6,136 nucleotides of DNA from Gammaproteobacteria bacterium (GTDB lineage: Bacteria > Pseudomonadota > Gammaproteobacteria > Arenicellales > Poriferihabitantaceae): NCBI GenBank assembly GCA_009839585.1, contig VXPI01000007.1, positions 1 to 6,136 on the forward strand, in the 5' to 3' direction. This document shows positions 1 to 6,073 of the stretch, piece by piece. The first letter of the stretch is position 1. The number at the start of each line of letters is the position of its first letter. Position numbers and translations under genes: made by a program. The notes below the pieces were generated by a model. The model ran no database searches and was not told the DNA's origin. It saw only the letters and a list, made by a program, of their open reading frames with translations.

Positions 1-92
1 CCCCCCCCACCCCTATTTTTTATTACCCCCCCCCCTCCGCTCCCCCTCATTCGTCTACGTCGCGTGGGCTCTGATATGTGTTAAAGAGACTG
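1..92. other. Sequencing artefact: Nextera adapter, probable i7 index and C-rich noise
   Basis: This stretch is not genomic. Bases 59-92 align without gaps to the 34-base Nextera/Tn5 read-2 adapter, recalled from memory, at 28 of 34 positions (mismatches at 62, 72, 75, 82, 83 and 91). Bases 74-92 correspond to the 19-base mosaic end. The adjoining 8 bases (51-58), read on the minus strand, are gtagacga, one base from the N712 index as I remember it. Beyond that the sequence collapses into runs of C, which on the minus strand are runs of G, the usual output of two-colour instruments once a read passes the end of its fragment. The order insert, mosaic end, index, noise is that of adapter read-through on a short fragment left at a contig end. 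The junction with real sequence lies between 92 and 93, where the glpQ-like reading frame stops making sense. Confidence 0.93.
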
Positions 93-131
93 TATATAGA
101 CGGCCGGCACCAGACGCTGGTGCAACGGCAT
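93..131 (-). CDS. glpQ: Second ABC permease (GlpQ/MalG-like), N-terminal 13 codons only
   Basis: An ATG at 131-129 opens a frame reading MPLHQRLVPAVYI up to base 93, where the adapter sequence begins. It starts 13 bases after the stop of the GlpP-like permease, the position where GlpSTPQV-type operons carry glpQ. The residues resemble the start of MalG-type permeases: a short basic cytoplasmic leader (H4, R6) running into a hydrophobic helix at about V8-I13. The partner permease is needed because type I importers of this class use two different membrane subunits. No strong ribosome binding site is visible, so translation may be coupled to glpP. The call rests on position and a short N-terminus; it would normally be about 280 residues. 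The truncation is technical, not biological. Confidence 0.6.
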
Positions 132-144
132 TGTAACTGACCGG

Positions 145-1011
145 TTATTGTTGCTCATTTTTCATCATCAGGGTATAGAACACCCAGCAAATCAACAACA
201 CGATAAAGAAGTAAATCAGCGACATCGCGGCGGCAGGACCCAGATCAAACTGACCCAAGGCCAGCTTCACCAAATCAATGGACAGCAATGTTGTTGAGTT
301 ACCCGGCCCGCCTCCAGTAAGCACAATGAGTTCGGTGTAAATCATGAAACTGTCCATAAACCGCAGCAGGATGGCAATCGTCAAGACACGTTTCATCTTG
401 GGTAGCTGGATCCATTTGAATACCGCCCATTTTGAGGCGCCGTCAATCCTGGCAGCCTGATAGTAGGCTTCCGGAATGGCACTCAACCCCGCATAAGCCA
501 ATAAAACCACCAGTGAAGTCCAGTGCCAGACATCCATCAGAATCGTGGTTGCCCAGGCAGATATGGGCTGTTGGGTAAAGTTGTAGTCAATCCCTATGCT
601 GTTCAGGGAATAGCCAAGAAGACCAATATCGGGCAAGGCAAAAATGTTCCACATTGCACCGACGACATTCCAGGGAATAAGCAATGGCAATGCCATCAGG
701 ACCAGACAAACCGAAACCCAGGGTCCCTTTCTCGGCATGCTCAATGCAATGGCTATGCCAAGGGGAACCTCGATCAGCAGGATGATGGCGGTAAACAGGA
801 TCTGTCGGAGAAACGCATCATGGAATCGATCAGAATTGAGCACCTGTTCAAACCAGGTCAACCCTTCCCAGAAAAACACGTTATCACCAAAGGTTTCCTG
901 AAATGCGTAGTTGACTACAGTCATCAAGGGTATCAATGCATTGAAAGCAACCAGCAATACCACGGGTACGACAAAAAACCAGGCACTTTGCCTGATCGTT
1001 TTATTGATCAT
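145..1011 (-). CDS. glpP: Glycerol ABC transporter permease GlpP-like (MalF/CUT1 type)
   Basis: Inner-membrane permease of 288 residues that would form half of the translocation channel. Hydrophobic segments lie at about 9-35, 68-90, 98-120, 150-170, 205-222 and 258-282, giving the usual six helices. The cytoplasmic loop that docks on the ATPase, the EAA motif, is clear at about 181-204: EAYYQAARIDGAS followed by I201 and LP at 203-204. The N-terminus (SAWFFVVPVV) and the TGGGPGNSTT segment at 222-231 look like GlpP proteins of the Rhizobium glycerol importer as I recall them. I chose the ATG at 1011 rather than an upstream in-frame GTG at 1038. The ATG has AGGAGGAGGT eight bases upstream, and it overlaps the glpT stop as ATGA, which implies translational coupling. 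The gene is followed after 13 bases by the GlpQ-like start. The family assignment is firm; glycerol as substrate is inferred from the whole cluster. Confidence 0.9.
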   Translation of the reverse strand: MINKTIRQSAWFFVVPVVLLVAFNALIPLMTVVNYAFQETFGDNVFFWEGLTWFEQVLNSDRFHDAFLRQILFTAIILLIEVPLGIAIALSMPRKGPWVSVCLVLMALPLLIPWNVVGAMWNIFALPDIGLLGYSLNSIGIDYNFTQQPISAWATTILMDVWHWTSLVVLLAYAGLSAIPEAYYQAARIDGASKWAVFKWIQLPKMKRVLTIAILLRFMDSFMIYTELIVLTGGGPGNSTTLLSIDLVKLALGQFDLGPAAAMSLIYFFIVLLICWVFYTLMMKNEQQ

Positions 1012-2102
1012 GATTGGCCACCTCCTCCTGCCAGCCACTTATTGGCGTACAGGAACGTTCGGTCCTTGTCAAACTGGACCCAGGCACTGCCTTCCGGTAT
1101 GGGCGCGTCTTCCGGACATATCAGCTTGATTTCATGTTGCCCGTGCTCAACATGAACCAGCTGATGTCGTCCAAGATCATCGACCCGGCAAATCTTGACC
1201 GGAATGCCCTGATCGCTGAACCGAACATATTCGGGGCGTACACCGATCTCGGTAGTAGTCCGTCTATCTTGAAGACCTTGCATACTTTCAATCTGGTTGT
1301 CACACTCAACCGGCAAGCCCGAGAACTCCACGGTGTCACCGCTGATTTTGCAGGGCAGTATATTCATGCCGGGAGAACCAATGAAATAGCCTACAAAAGT
1401 ATGCCCGGGCTTTTCAAACAACTCGACTGGTGTTCCAGACTGAACAACCCTACCCTCGTACATTACCAGCACTTCATCCGCAAAAGTCAGTGCTTCTGTC
1501 TGATCATGGGTTACATAGATCATGGTTGTCCGTACATTCTGATGCAGTTCCTTCAACTTGGAACGCAATTCCCACTTCATGTTCTGGTCAATAACCGTCA
1601 GAGGTTCATCAAACATCATGACATTGACATCTTCTCTCACCAGACCACGACCCAAAGAGATTTTCTGTTTGCCATCGACCGTCAGCGAAGCCGCCCTTCG
1701 GTGAATGCCCTCTTCCAGATCCAGCATTTTTGCAACTTCAAGAACTCTGGACTCAATACCGGATTCTGGCACTTTTCGATTGCGAAGTGGAAATGCAAGA
1801 TTGTCAAATACTGTCATGGTGTCGTAGATGACCGGAAACTGGAATACCTGGGCGATATGACGATGCGTAGTATCCACATTGGTGACGTCTTCCCCATCAA
1901 ACAGAATCTGCCCTGAAGTCGGTGATATGAGACCGGAGATAATACCCAGCAAGGTAGTTTTGCCACAGCCGGATGGGCCCAACAATGCATAAGCCCCGCC
2001 ATCTTCAAACACCATGTCAATGTGCTTGATCGCAAAATCCTTATCCGTTTGCGGATTGCTTAAATAGCTGTGTCGAATATCCTGCAAGGTGATTTTGGCC
2101 AT
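1008..2102 (-). CDS. glpT: ABC transporter ATPase GlpT-like, with degenerate signature motif
   Basis: A 364-residue cytoplasmic ATPase of the MalK/UgpC type: nucleotide-binding domain at about 1-235, then a C-terminal regulatory (TOBE/MOP-like) domain carrying IGVRPE at 286-291. Visible motifs are Walker A GPSGCGKT (42-49), Q-loop Q88, Walker B VMMFDE with D165 and E166, switch H199 in YVTHDQTEA, and the MalK-type IGSPGMN (241-247). The signature is abnormal. Where the family has LSGGQQQR this protein has LTVDGKQK (140-147), losing both the serine and the first two glycine positions. The D-loop is LTVID (168-172) rather than LSNLD. The otherwise intact fold and neighbours argue against a decaying gene, and the same LTxDGKQK pattern is, from memory, typical of GlpT. 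It starts 15 bases after glpS and ends overlapping glpP by ATGA. It most likely works as a heterodimer with the GlpS-like ATPase. The name glpT here means the ABC subunit, not the glycerol-3-phosphate antiporter. Confidence 0.9.
   Translation of the reverse strand: MAKITLQDIRHSYLSNPQTDKDFAIKHIDMVFEDGGAYALLGPSGCGKTTLLGIISGLISPTSGQILFDGEDVTNVDTTHRHIAQVFQFPVIYDTMTVFDNLAFPLRNRKVPESGIESRVLEVAKMLDLEEGIHRRAASLTVDGKQKISLGRGLVREDVNVMMFDEPLTVIDQNMKWELRSKLKELHQNVRTTMIYVTHDQTEALTFADEVLVMYEGRVVQSGTPVELFEKPGHTFVGYFIGSPGMNILPCKISGDTVEFSGLPVECDNQIESMQGLQDRRTTTEIGVRPEYVRFSDQGIPVKICRVDDLGRHQLVHVEHGQHEIKLICPEDAPIPEGSAWVQFDKDRTFLYANKWLAGGGGQS
1020..1029 (-). promoter_or_regulatory. Strong ribosome binding site of glpP, inside the end of glpT
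   Basis: The minus strand reads AGGAGGAGGT here, an extended Shine-Dalgarno match, with 8 bases to the ATG at 1011. It encodes part of the glycine-rich tail of the GlpT-like protein (GGGG near its C-terminus). This site decides the glpP start in favour of 1011 over the GTG at 1038, which lies upstream of the site. Confidence 0.85.
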
Positions 2103-2117
2103 GATCGTGTATCTTCG

Positions 2118-3188
2118 TCAGTGGATTGCGGTACCGTCCCGATCAAAATAAAGACATCCATCAAGATGCATATACACATTTATCGACTCTCCGATTGAAT
2201 GCGGATGAATGCCACCGGATTCGGAAATCCAGTCGTTATCATTGATGCGCATGTGAATGAGACTGGCTGAACCGCTGATTTCAGCGAGTAGCACAGTTCC
2301 AGATATGGGGATGTGCCTGTCACTTCGTTCCAGGTTGGCCAAACTCAGGTGATGTGGGCGAACTCCAAGAAGATACTCACCATCCGGATGGCTCCGAAAT
2401 GTCTCGGGGCACTGCCAGTCAGCGATTCCTGGAATCGCAATCATGTCTTTTGACTTGATCACTGTTGTTATATTGATTGGCGGATGAGAAAATATTTTTG
2501 CGCTTTCCAGATTCCCGGGACGTCGGTAAATGTCCGTTGTCTTGCCATACTGTATAACCCTCCCTTCATGCAACGTTGCAATATGACCACCGAGCATAAG
2601 CGCTTCCTCAGGTTCACTGGTCGCATACACCACCGTAGAACCGGATGCTGCAAACAGCCTCGGCAACTCTTCACGCAATTGCTCCCTCAACTTGTAATCC
2701 AGATTCGCCAGCGGTTCATCAAGCAAAACCAGTGAAGCCTGTTTTACCAGCGCACGGGCTAAAGCAATACGTTGCTGTTGCCCTCCCGATAGACTGTCGA
2801 CATCGCGGTCCAGGAATTCGGACAGCTTCAGCAATTCAGCAATTTCCCCGACCTCCTGCTTGACCTGATCCGGTTTCCTGCCTGCAACCTTGAGCGGGGA
2901 TGCAATATTGTCGAAAACACTGAAGTTCGGGTAATTGATGAATTCCTGATAGACCATGGCAATGTTTCGTTTCTGTACTGAAACATTGGTGACATTTTGC
3001 CCTGAGAACCAAACCTCGCCCGATGAAGGCCTCTCAAGTCCGGCCATTAGCCTCAAGAGCGTAGTCTTGCCACTTAACGTGGCACCTAGCAGCACGTTGA
3101 ACTCCTTGTCCTGAAGGGACAGATCCGTAGCATGAATGTGGGTCGTTCCATCAACGACCTTGACTACATTTTTGAGTTCAACCGACAA
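2118..3188 (-). CDS. glpS: ABC transporter ATPase GlpS-like, lacking the switch histidine
   Basis: MalK-type ATPase, 356 residues from the TTG at 3188. Motifs are an atypical Walker A GATLSGKT (35-42, the usual central glycine replaced by leucine), Q-loop Q81, a canonical signature LSGGQ (133-137), Walker B LVLLDE with D157 and E158, D-loop LANLD (160-164), and a C-terminal regulatory domain with GVRPHH (275-280). The switch histidine is replaced by S191 in YATSEPEEA. This combination is, from memory, the hallmark of GlpS in the glycerol importer. The frame opens at a GTG at 3227 immediately after a stop, which would overlap the upstream regulator by 20 bases. I prefer the TTG because family homology begins there (SVELKNVVKVV), a purine-rich AGAAGA lies 9 bases upstream, and the gap after glpR becomes a normal 19 bases. 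There is no ATG alternative. The start is uncertain; the gene is not. Confidence 0.88.
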   Translation of the reverse strand: MSVELKNVVKVVDGTTHIHATDLSLQDKEFNVLLGATLSGKTTLLRLMAGLERPSSGEVWFSGQNVTNVSVQKRNIAMVYQEFINYPNFSVFDNIASPLKVAGRKPDQVKQEVGEIAELLKLSEFLDRDVDSLSGGQQQRIALARALVKQASLVLLDEPLANLDYKLREQLREELPRLFAASGSTVVYATSEPEEALMLGGHIATLHEGRVIQYGKTTDIYRRPGNLESAKIFSHPPINITTVIKSKDMIAIPGIADWQCPETFRSHPDGEYLLGVRPHHLSLANLERSDRHIPISGTVLLAEISGSASLIHMRINDNDWISESGGIHPHSIGESINVYMHLDGCLYFDRDGTAIH

Positions 3189-3207
3189 CGTTAGAAATCT
3201 TCTGGCG

Positions 3208-3996
3208 TTAGCTGCATATGTGCACACTCACTTCATTTGAACTTGCATACTGCATGAGTCTTTCGGGTACTTCAGCATCTGTAATAAAATGATCAACTTC
3301 CTTCAGTTCACACAGGAAAATAGGCGCCTTGCGCTTGAACTTGTTTGAATCGGCAACCAGAATCACCCCTCGTGCATGCTGGATCATGGTTTGAGCAACG
3401 CGAACTTCCCTCCAGTCAAAGTCCGTAACGATCCCTTCCTCTTCAATTGACGAGGCCCCGATGATTGCATAATCTACCCGAAATTGACTCACAAAATCAG
3501 CGGCCGCATTGTCGACAATTCCACCGTCTTGAGGGCGAATCTGTCCCCCGACAATAAAAGCCTCAATCTGATCGTTCTGGACAACAGTATTCAGCACATT
3601 CAGGTTATTGGTTACGACCAGCAACCCCTCGTGCTGGCGAGTCAGTTCGGCTGCCACCTGTTCGGTCGTGGTTCCGATGTTGATAAACAGGGAGCAATCG
3701 TTTGGAACTAGCTCAGAGGCTTTTCTGGCAATTCGTACCTTGCCTTCAGCGGCGAGCAGCTTGCGGGCGCCATAACCCAGATTGACAACACTGTCGCAGG
3801 TAATAGCACCACCATGTATTCGCTGTAACAGGCGAGCCCGGGTTAGTTGATTTAAATCACGGCGTATGGTTTGTGCCGAAACGTTGAGCCTCTCGGCCAA
3901 TCGATCAACCTGCACAAGTCCTTCTGCTTTCGCAATTTTCCAAACTTCTCTCTGCCTCAGATTAAGGTCTGCACGTTCGCGGAATTCAATCTCCAT
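3208..3996 (-). CDS. glpR: DeoR-family transcriptional repressor, GlpR-like
   Basis: A 262-residue regulator. The N-terminus holds the DeoR-type helix-turn-helix at about 26-51 (GLVQVDRLAERLNVSAQTIRRDL), followed by the family hallmark RIHGGA at 59-64. The C-terminal DeoRC effector domain shows IGTTTEQ (107-113), NNLNVLN (130-136) and VADSNKFKRKA (214-224), the phosphosugar-binding fold. By family precedent GlpR represses glycerol genes and is released by glycerol-3-phosphate. That ligand is inferred, since related DeoR proteins sense other sugar phosphates. The length is normal. The ATG at 3996 is the only start that keeps the whole domain; its ribosome binding site is weak (AGAG, 10 bases away). 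It lies between glpV and glpS in the same direction, so it is probably transcribed at least partly from the glpV promoter and would dampen its own expression. Confidence 0.88.
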   Translation of the reverse strand: MEIEFRERADLNLRQREVWKIAKAEGLVQVDRLAERLNVSAQTIRRDLNQLTRARLLQRIHGGAITCDSVVNLGYGARKLLAAEGKVRIARKASELVPNDCSLFINIGTTTEQVAAELTRQHEGLLVVTNNLNVLNTVVQNDQIEAFIVGGQIRPQDGGIVDNAAADFVSQFRVDYAIIGASSIEEEGIVTDFDWREVRVAQTMIQHARGVILVADSNKFKRKAPIFLCELKEVDHFITDAEVPERLMQYASSNEVSVHICS

Positions 3997-4193
3997 TGGC
4001 TGGTTTCTCTGACCTCGGCTGGATTGATGTTGCCATGCCAGACCGGCAAGCGCGCAACAACAAGAGCGTTACGGGAAATACCGGTGCAGAATCAGCATGA
4101 ATGCATTCCGGCATTTCCAATAAGTAAGGTTAAGCGAGTCGTTTGCCTGTCTCAAGTACTCACTCAAAACAGGCAAACGATAACCCGGTAAAA
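3997..4193 (-). other. Intergenic region between glpV and glpR
   Basis: This 197-base gap is the only sizeable break between genes of the cluster. It holds the strong stem-loop at 4139-4180. Past it I see no open frame, RNA gene or convincing promoter. The best promoter-like pair on the minus strand is TTGAGA (4157-4152) followed after 17 bases by TAACCT, whose -10 matches only 3 of 6 positions, so I do not call it. A purine-rich stretch before 3996 serves as the weak glpR ribosome binding site. The gap is large enough to hold an independent glpR promoter that sequence inspection cannot confirm. Confidence 0.6.
4139..4180 (-). terminator. Stem-loop after glpV: partial terminator or mRNA-protecting hairpin
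   Basis: Perfect 12-bp inverted repeat: tcgtttgcctgt at 4139-4150 pairs with acaggcaaacga at 4169-4180, with an 18-base loop. It begins 13 bases after the glpV stop codon. No run of T follows on the minus strand (and none on the plus strand), so it is not a textbook intrinsic terminator. Hairpins in this position behind substrate-binding protein genes often protect the upstream message or attenuate read-through, so that binding protein exceeds membrane components. That role is inferred here from position. Confidence 0.6.
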
Positions 4194-5936
4194 TTAATTC
4201 TCGTTCCAGCGCTTGACGAGCTCATCATAATTCACGGTTTCACCTTGTGGCTTTTCATTGACTTTCGCCTTGGGTGAACCGGGTTGACTGAGCCACCACC
4301 CCGGGTCTTTCTCCTCGTTGAGCCTGGGTCCGCAGCCGCCATAGGTCTGATTTCGCTCATCCGCCACCTGCATTCTTGCCATGACCTGGTCCATTTCAGA
4401 GGCCAGTCGGTCCATGGCTTCCTGAGGTGTAAATGCACCAGAGTTCACATCACCGATTTGCTGCCACCAGATTTGCGCCAGTTTTGGGTAGTCGGGTACA
4501 TTAACGCCAGTAGGAGACCATCTCACCCGGTCGGGTGAACGGTAGAATTCAACCAATCCACCAAGTTTCGGCGCACGTTCCGTAAATGATTTGTGACGAA
4601 TGTCGCTATCACGAATCGGGGTCAATCCAACATGCGTCTTTTTCAGTGAAACGGTTTTCGAAACAGTAAACTGGGCATAAAGCCAGGCCGCCTTGCGACG
4701 ATCAACCGGCGTGGACTTGAAGAGTGTCCAGGATCCAGCATCCTGATAACCGAGTTTCTGCCCTTCTTCCCAGTAAGGACCATGTGGCGATGGCGCCATT
4801 CGCCAAAGCGGATTGCCTTCGTCATCTACAGTGTTGTTGCCATCACTCTTCGGTGCAACCATGGATGCCGTGAAAGCGGTGTACCAGAAAATCTGCTGGG
4901 CAACATTGCCCTGGGACAATGCCGGCAAAGACTGATAGAAGTCATAGCTTGCCGCACCGGGAGGTGCATATTGACGGAGCCACTCATCCCATTTGCGAAT
5001 TGCATAGACTGCCGCCGGAGCATTCGCTGCACCACCGCGTGATACTGATGCGCCAACCGGATTACAGGTTCCGGCTTCCATACGAATCCCCCATTCGTCT
5101 ACGGGTACACCGTTCGGCAGACCCTTGCTTCCAGCACCAGCCATGGAAAGCCATGCATCCGTCATGCGCCAGCCAAGGTCAGGTGCACGTTTTCCGTAGT
5201 CCATGTGGCCATAAACCCGAACTCCGTCTATTTCCTGAACATGTACCGAGAAGAATTCAGCAATATCTTCATATGCCGACCAGTTGACCGGCACACCCAG
5301 ATCATAGCCATACAATTCCTTGAACTGGCTTTGCAGTTCGGGGCGGCTGAACCAGTCGTAGCGGAACCAATACAGATTCGCGAACTGCTGATCAGGCAAC
5401 TGGTAGAGTTTGCCGTCCGGACCAGTGGTAAAGCTCTTGCCCATGAAATCATCGACATCCAGTGTCGGCAAAGTGACATCCGCTCCTTCTCCGGCCATCC
5501 AGTCGGTCAGGTTTACAGCAAGCTGCAAGCGTGAATGTGTTCCGATCAGGTCCGAGTCGTTGATATAGGCATCGTAGAGATTTCGATTGGTCTGCATCTG
5601 TGTCTGCACAGCCTGGACTACTTCACCCTCACCAAGCAACTGATGGTTGACCTTGATTCCAGTAATTTCCTCAAATGCCTTGGTCAGAACTTTTGACTCG
5701 TATTCGTGAGTTGGAATGGTTTCTGACAGGACATTGATCTCCATGCCCTTAAAGGGCTCCGCCGCCTTGATAAACCATTCCATTTCAGCCCTTTGCTCAT
5801 CTGCCGTGAGCGTAGATGGCTGAAATTCGGAACTGATCCAGCTCATGGCTTTTGCCATATCGGCTGCCGCAACGCGGAAAGCCCCTGTCAAAATGAGCAG
5901 GGTAACCACGAAGGTCAGTAAGATTTTTTTCATCAT
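4194..5936 (-). CDS. glpV: Periplasmic substrate-binding protein of glycerol ABC importer, GlpV-like
   Basis: A 580-residue extracytoplasmic solute-binding protein that would capture substrate in the periplasm and deliver it to the GlpP/GlpQ channel. A Sec signal peptide is plain: KK at 3-4, hydrophobic core about 5-20, and a probable cut after A25 (AAA before D26). No lipobox cysteine is present, so the mature protein is soluble. It is much longer than the 400-450 residues of most sugar-binding proteins of this type, as expected for GlpV. Aromatic-rich segments such as LYWFRYDWF (188-196) could contribute to the binding cleft. The only two cysteines are C291 and C535, a possible disulfide. 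The C-terminal part is hydrophilic (KAKVNEKPQGE near 557-566). I use the first of two adjacent ATG codons (5936 and 5933); GGGAGG sits 11 bases before it. It is first in the operon and followed by a stem-loop, an arrangement suiting high expression. Substrate glycerol is inferred from the cluster. Confidence 0.9.
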   Translation of the reverse strand: MMKKILLTFVVTLLILTGAFRVAAADMAKAMSWISSEFQPSTLTADEQRAEMEWFIKAAEPFKGMEINVLSETIPTHEYESKVLTKAFEEITGIKVNHQLLGEGEVVQAVQTQMQTNRNLYDAYINDSDLIGTHSRLQLAVNLTDWMAGEGADVTLPTLDVDDFMGKSFTTGPDGKLYQLPDQQFANLYWFRYDWFSRPELQSQFKELYGYDLGVPVNWSAYEDIAEFFSVHVQEIDGVRVYGHMDYGKRAPDLGWRMTDAWLSMAGAGSKGLPNGVPVDEWGIRMEAGTCNPVGASVSRGGAANAPAAVYAIRKWDEWLRQYAPPGAASYDFYQSLPALSQGNVAQQIFWYTAFTASMVAPKSDGNNTVDDEGNPLWRMAPSPHGPYWEEGQKLGYQDAGSWTLFKSTPVDRRKAAWLYAQFTVSKTVSLKKTHVGLTPIRDSDIRHKSFTERAPKLGGLVEFYRSPDRVRWSPTGVNVPDYPKLAQIWWQQIGDVNSGAFTPQEAMDRLASEMDQVMARMQVADERNQTYGGCGPRLNEEKDPGWWLSQPGSPKAKVNEKPQGETVNYDELVKRWNEN

Positions 5937-5947
5937 TGTAATTTAAG

Positions 5948-5953
5948 CCTCCC
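5948..5953 (-). promoter_or_regulatory. Ribosome binding site of glpV
   Basis: The minus strand reads GGGAGG, with 11 bases to the ATG at 5936 and 14 to the second ATG at 5933. The shorter spacing favours the first ATG, though both are possible and give the same mature protein. Confidence 0.7.
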
Positions 5954-5998
5954 TATATAACAGGTCGAAATGAAAACTTGTGATAGCCAAGTGTATGT

Positions 5999-6073
5999 TT
6001 CGATAATATACAAATATTTTCGTTTTTTGTTAATTTAATTTTCATTAATTTCATAAAATTGTCAATTTTCGAA
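5999..6073. promoter_or_regulatory. Candidate GlpR half-sites overlapping the promoter
   Basis: Compared with the E. coli GlpR half-site WATKYTCGWW (recalled), three matches occur: aattttcgaa at 6064-6073 (plus strand, 10 of 10), tattttcgtt at 6015-6024 (plus strand, 10 of 10) and TATTATCGAA at 6008-5999 (minus strand, 9 of 10). The second lies in the promoter spacer and the third covers the -10 box, where a bound repressor would block polymerase. Their TCG cores at 6020 and 6000 are 20 bases apart, close to two helical turns. They do not form the textbook 18-base palindrome; the best full-length fit (6064-6081) scores about 14 of 18. The high AT content inflates such matches. Confidence 0.33.
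6005..6033 (-). promoter_or_regulatory. Candidate sigma70 promoter of the glpV-led operon
   Basis: On the minus strand a -35 box TTAACA (6033-6028, 5 of 6 to consensus) is separated by 17 bases from a -10 box TATATT (6010-6005, 5 of 6). Transcription would begin near 5998, leaving a leader of about 60 bases before glpV. The surrounding 6001-6080 is markedly AT-rich compared with the genes. A second possibility lies upstream: a perfect TTGACA at 6065-6060, but its best -10, GAAAAT at 6043-6038 after 16 bases, is weaker. In such AT-rich DNA chance matches are common. Confidence 0.5.

Noticed and set aside
1..40. C-rich low-complexity tract that could suggest a G-quadruplex or repeat
   Set aside because: It sits beyond a Nextera adapter match and is best explained as end-of-fragment sequencing noise.
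48..59. The 12 bases cattcgtctacg recur at 5092-5103 within glpV, each after a run of C
   Set aside because: The left copy falls in the index/adapter portion of the artefact. A chance 12-base match is unlikely but possible, and the adapter explanation is far stronger.
523..1155. A 210-codon plus-strand frame opposite glpP and the end of glpT
   Set aside because: It is antisense to a clear permease, glutamine- and glycine-rich with no motif, and is explained by the codon pattern of the real gene.
1014..1916. A 300-codon open frame on the plus strand antisense to glpT
   Set aside because: It lies wholly opposite well-supported ABC genes, shows no domain pattern, and has histidine/isoleucine-rich composition typical of a shadow frame.
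1008..2102. Possibility that glpT is a decaying pseudogene because LSGGQ is lost
   Set aside because: The frame is intact at full length, Walker A, Walker B, Q-loop and switch histidine are preserved, and the signature change matches the pattern I recall for the GlpT family.
4030..4049. Short inverted repeat ttgcc/ggcaa upstream of glpR
   Set aside because: Five base pairs with no accompanying promoter or T-run is within chance expectation.
5976..5992. Small inverted repeat acttg/caagt with a 7-base loop in the glpV leader
   Set aside because: Five base pairs is too short to support a riboswitch or terminator, and no conserved leader motif is recognisable.
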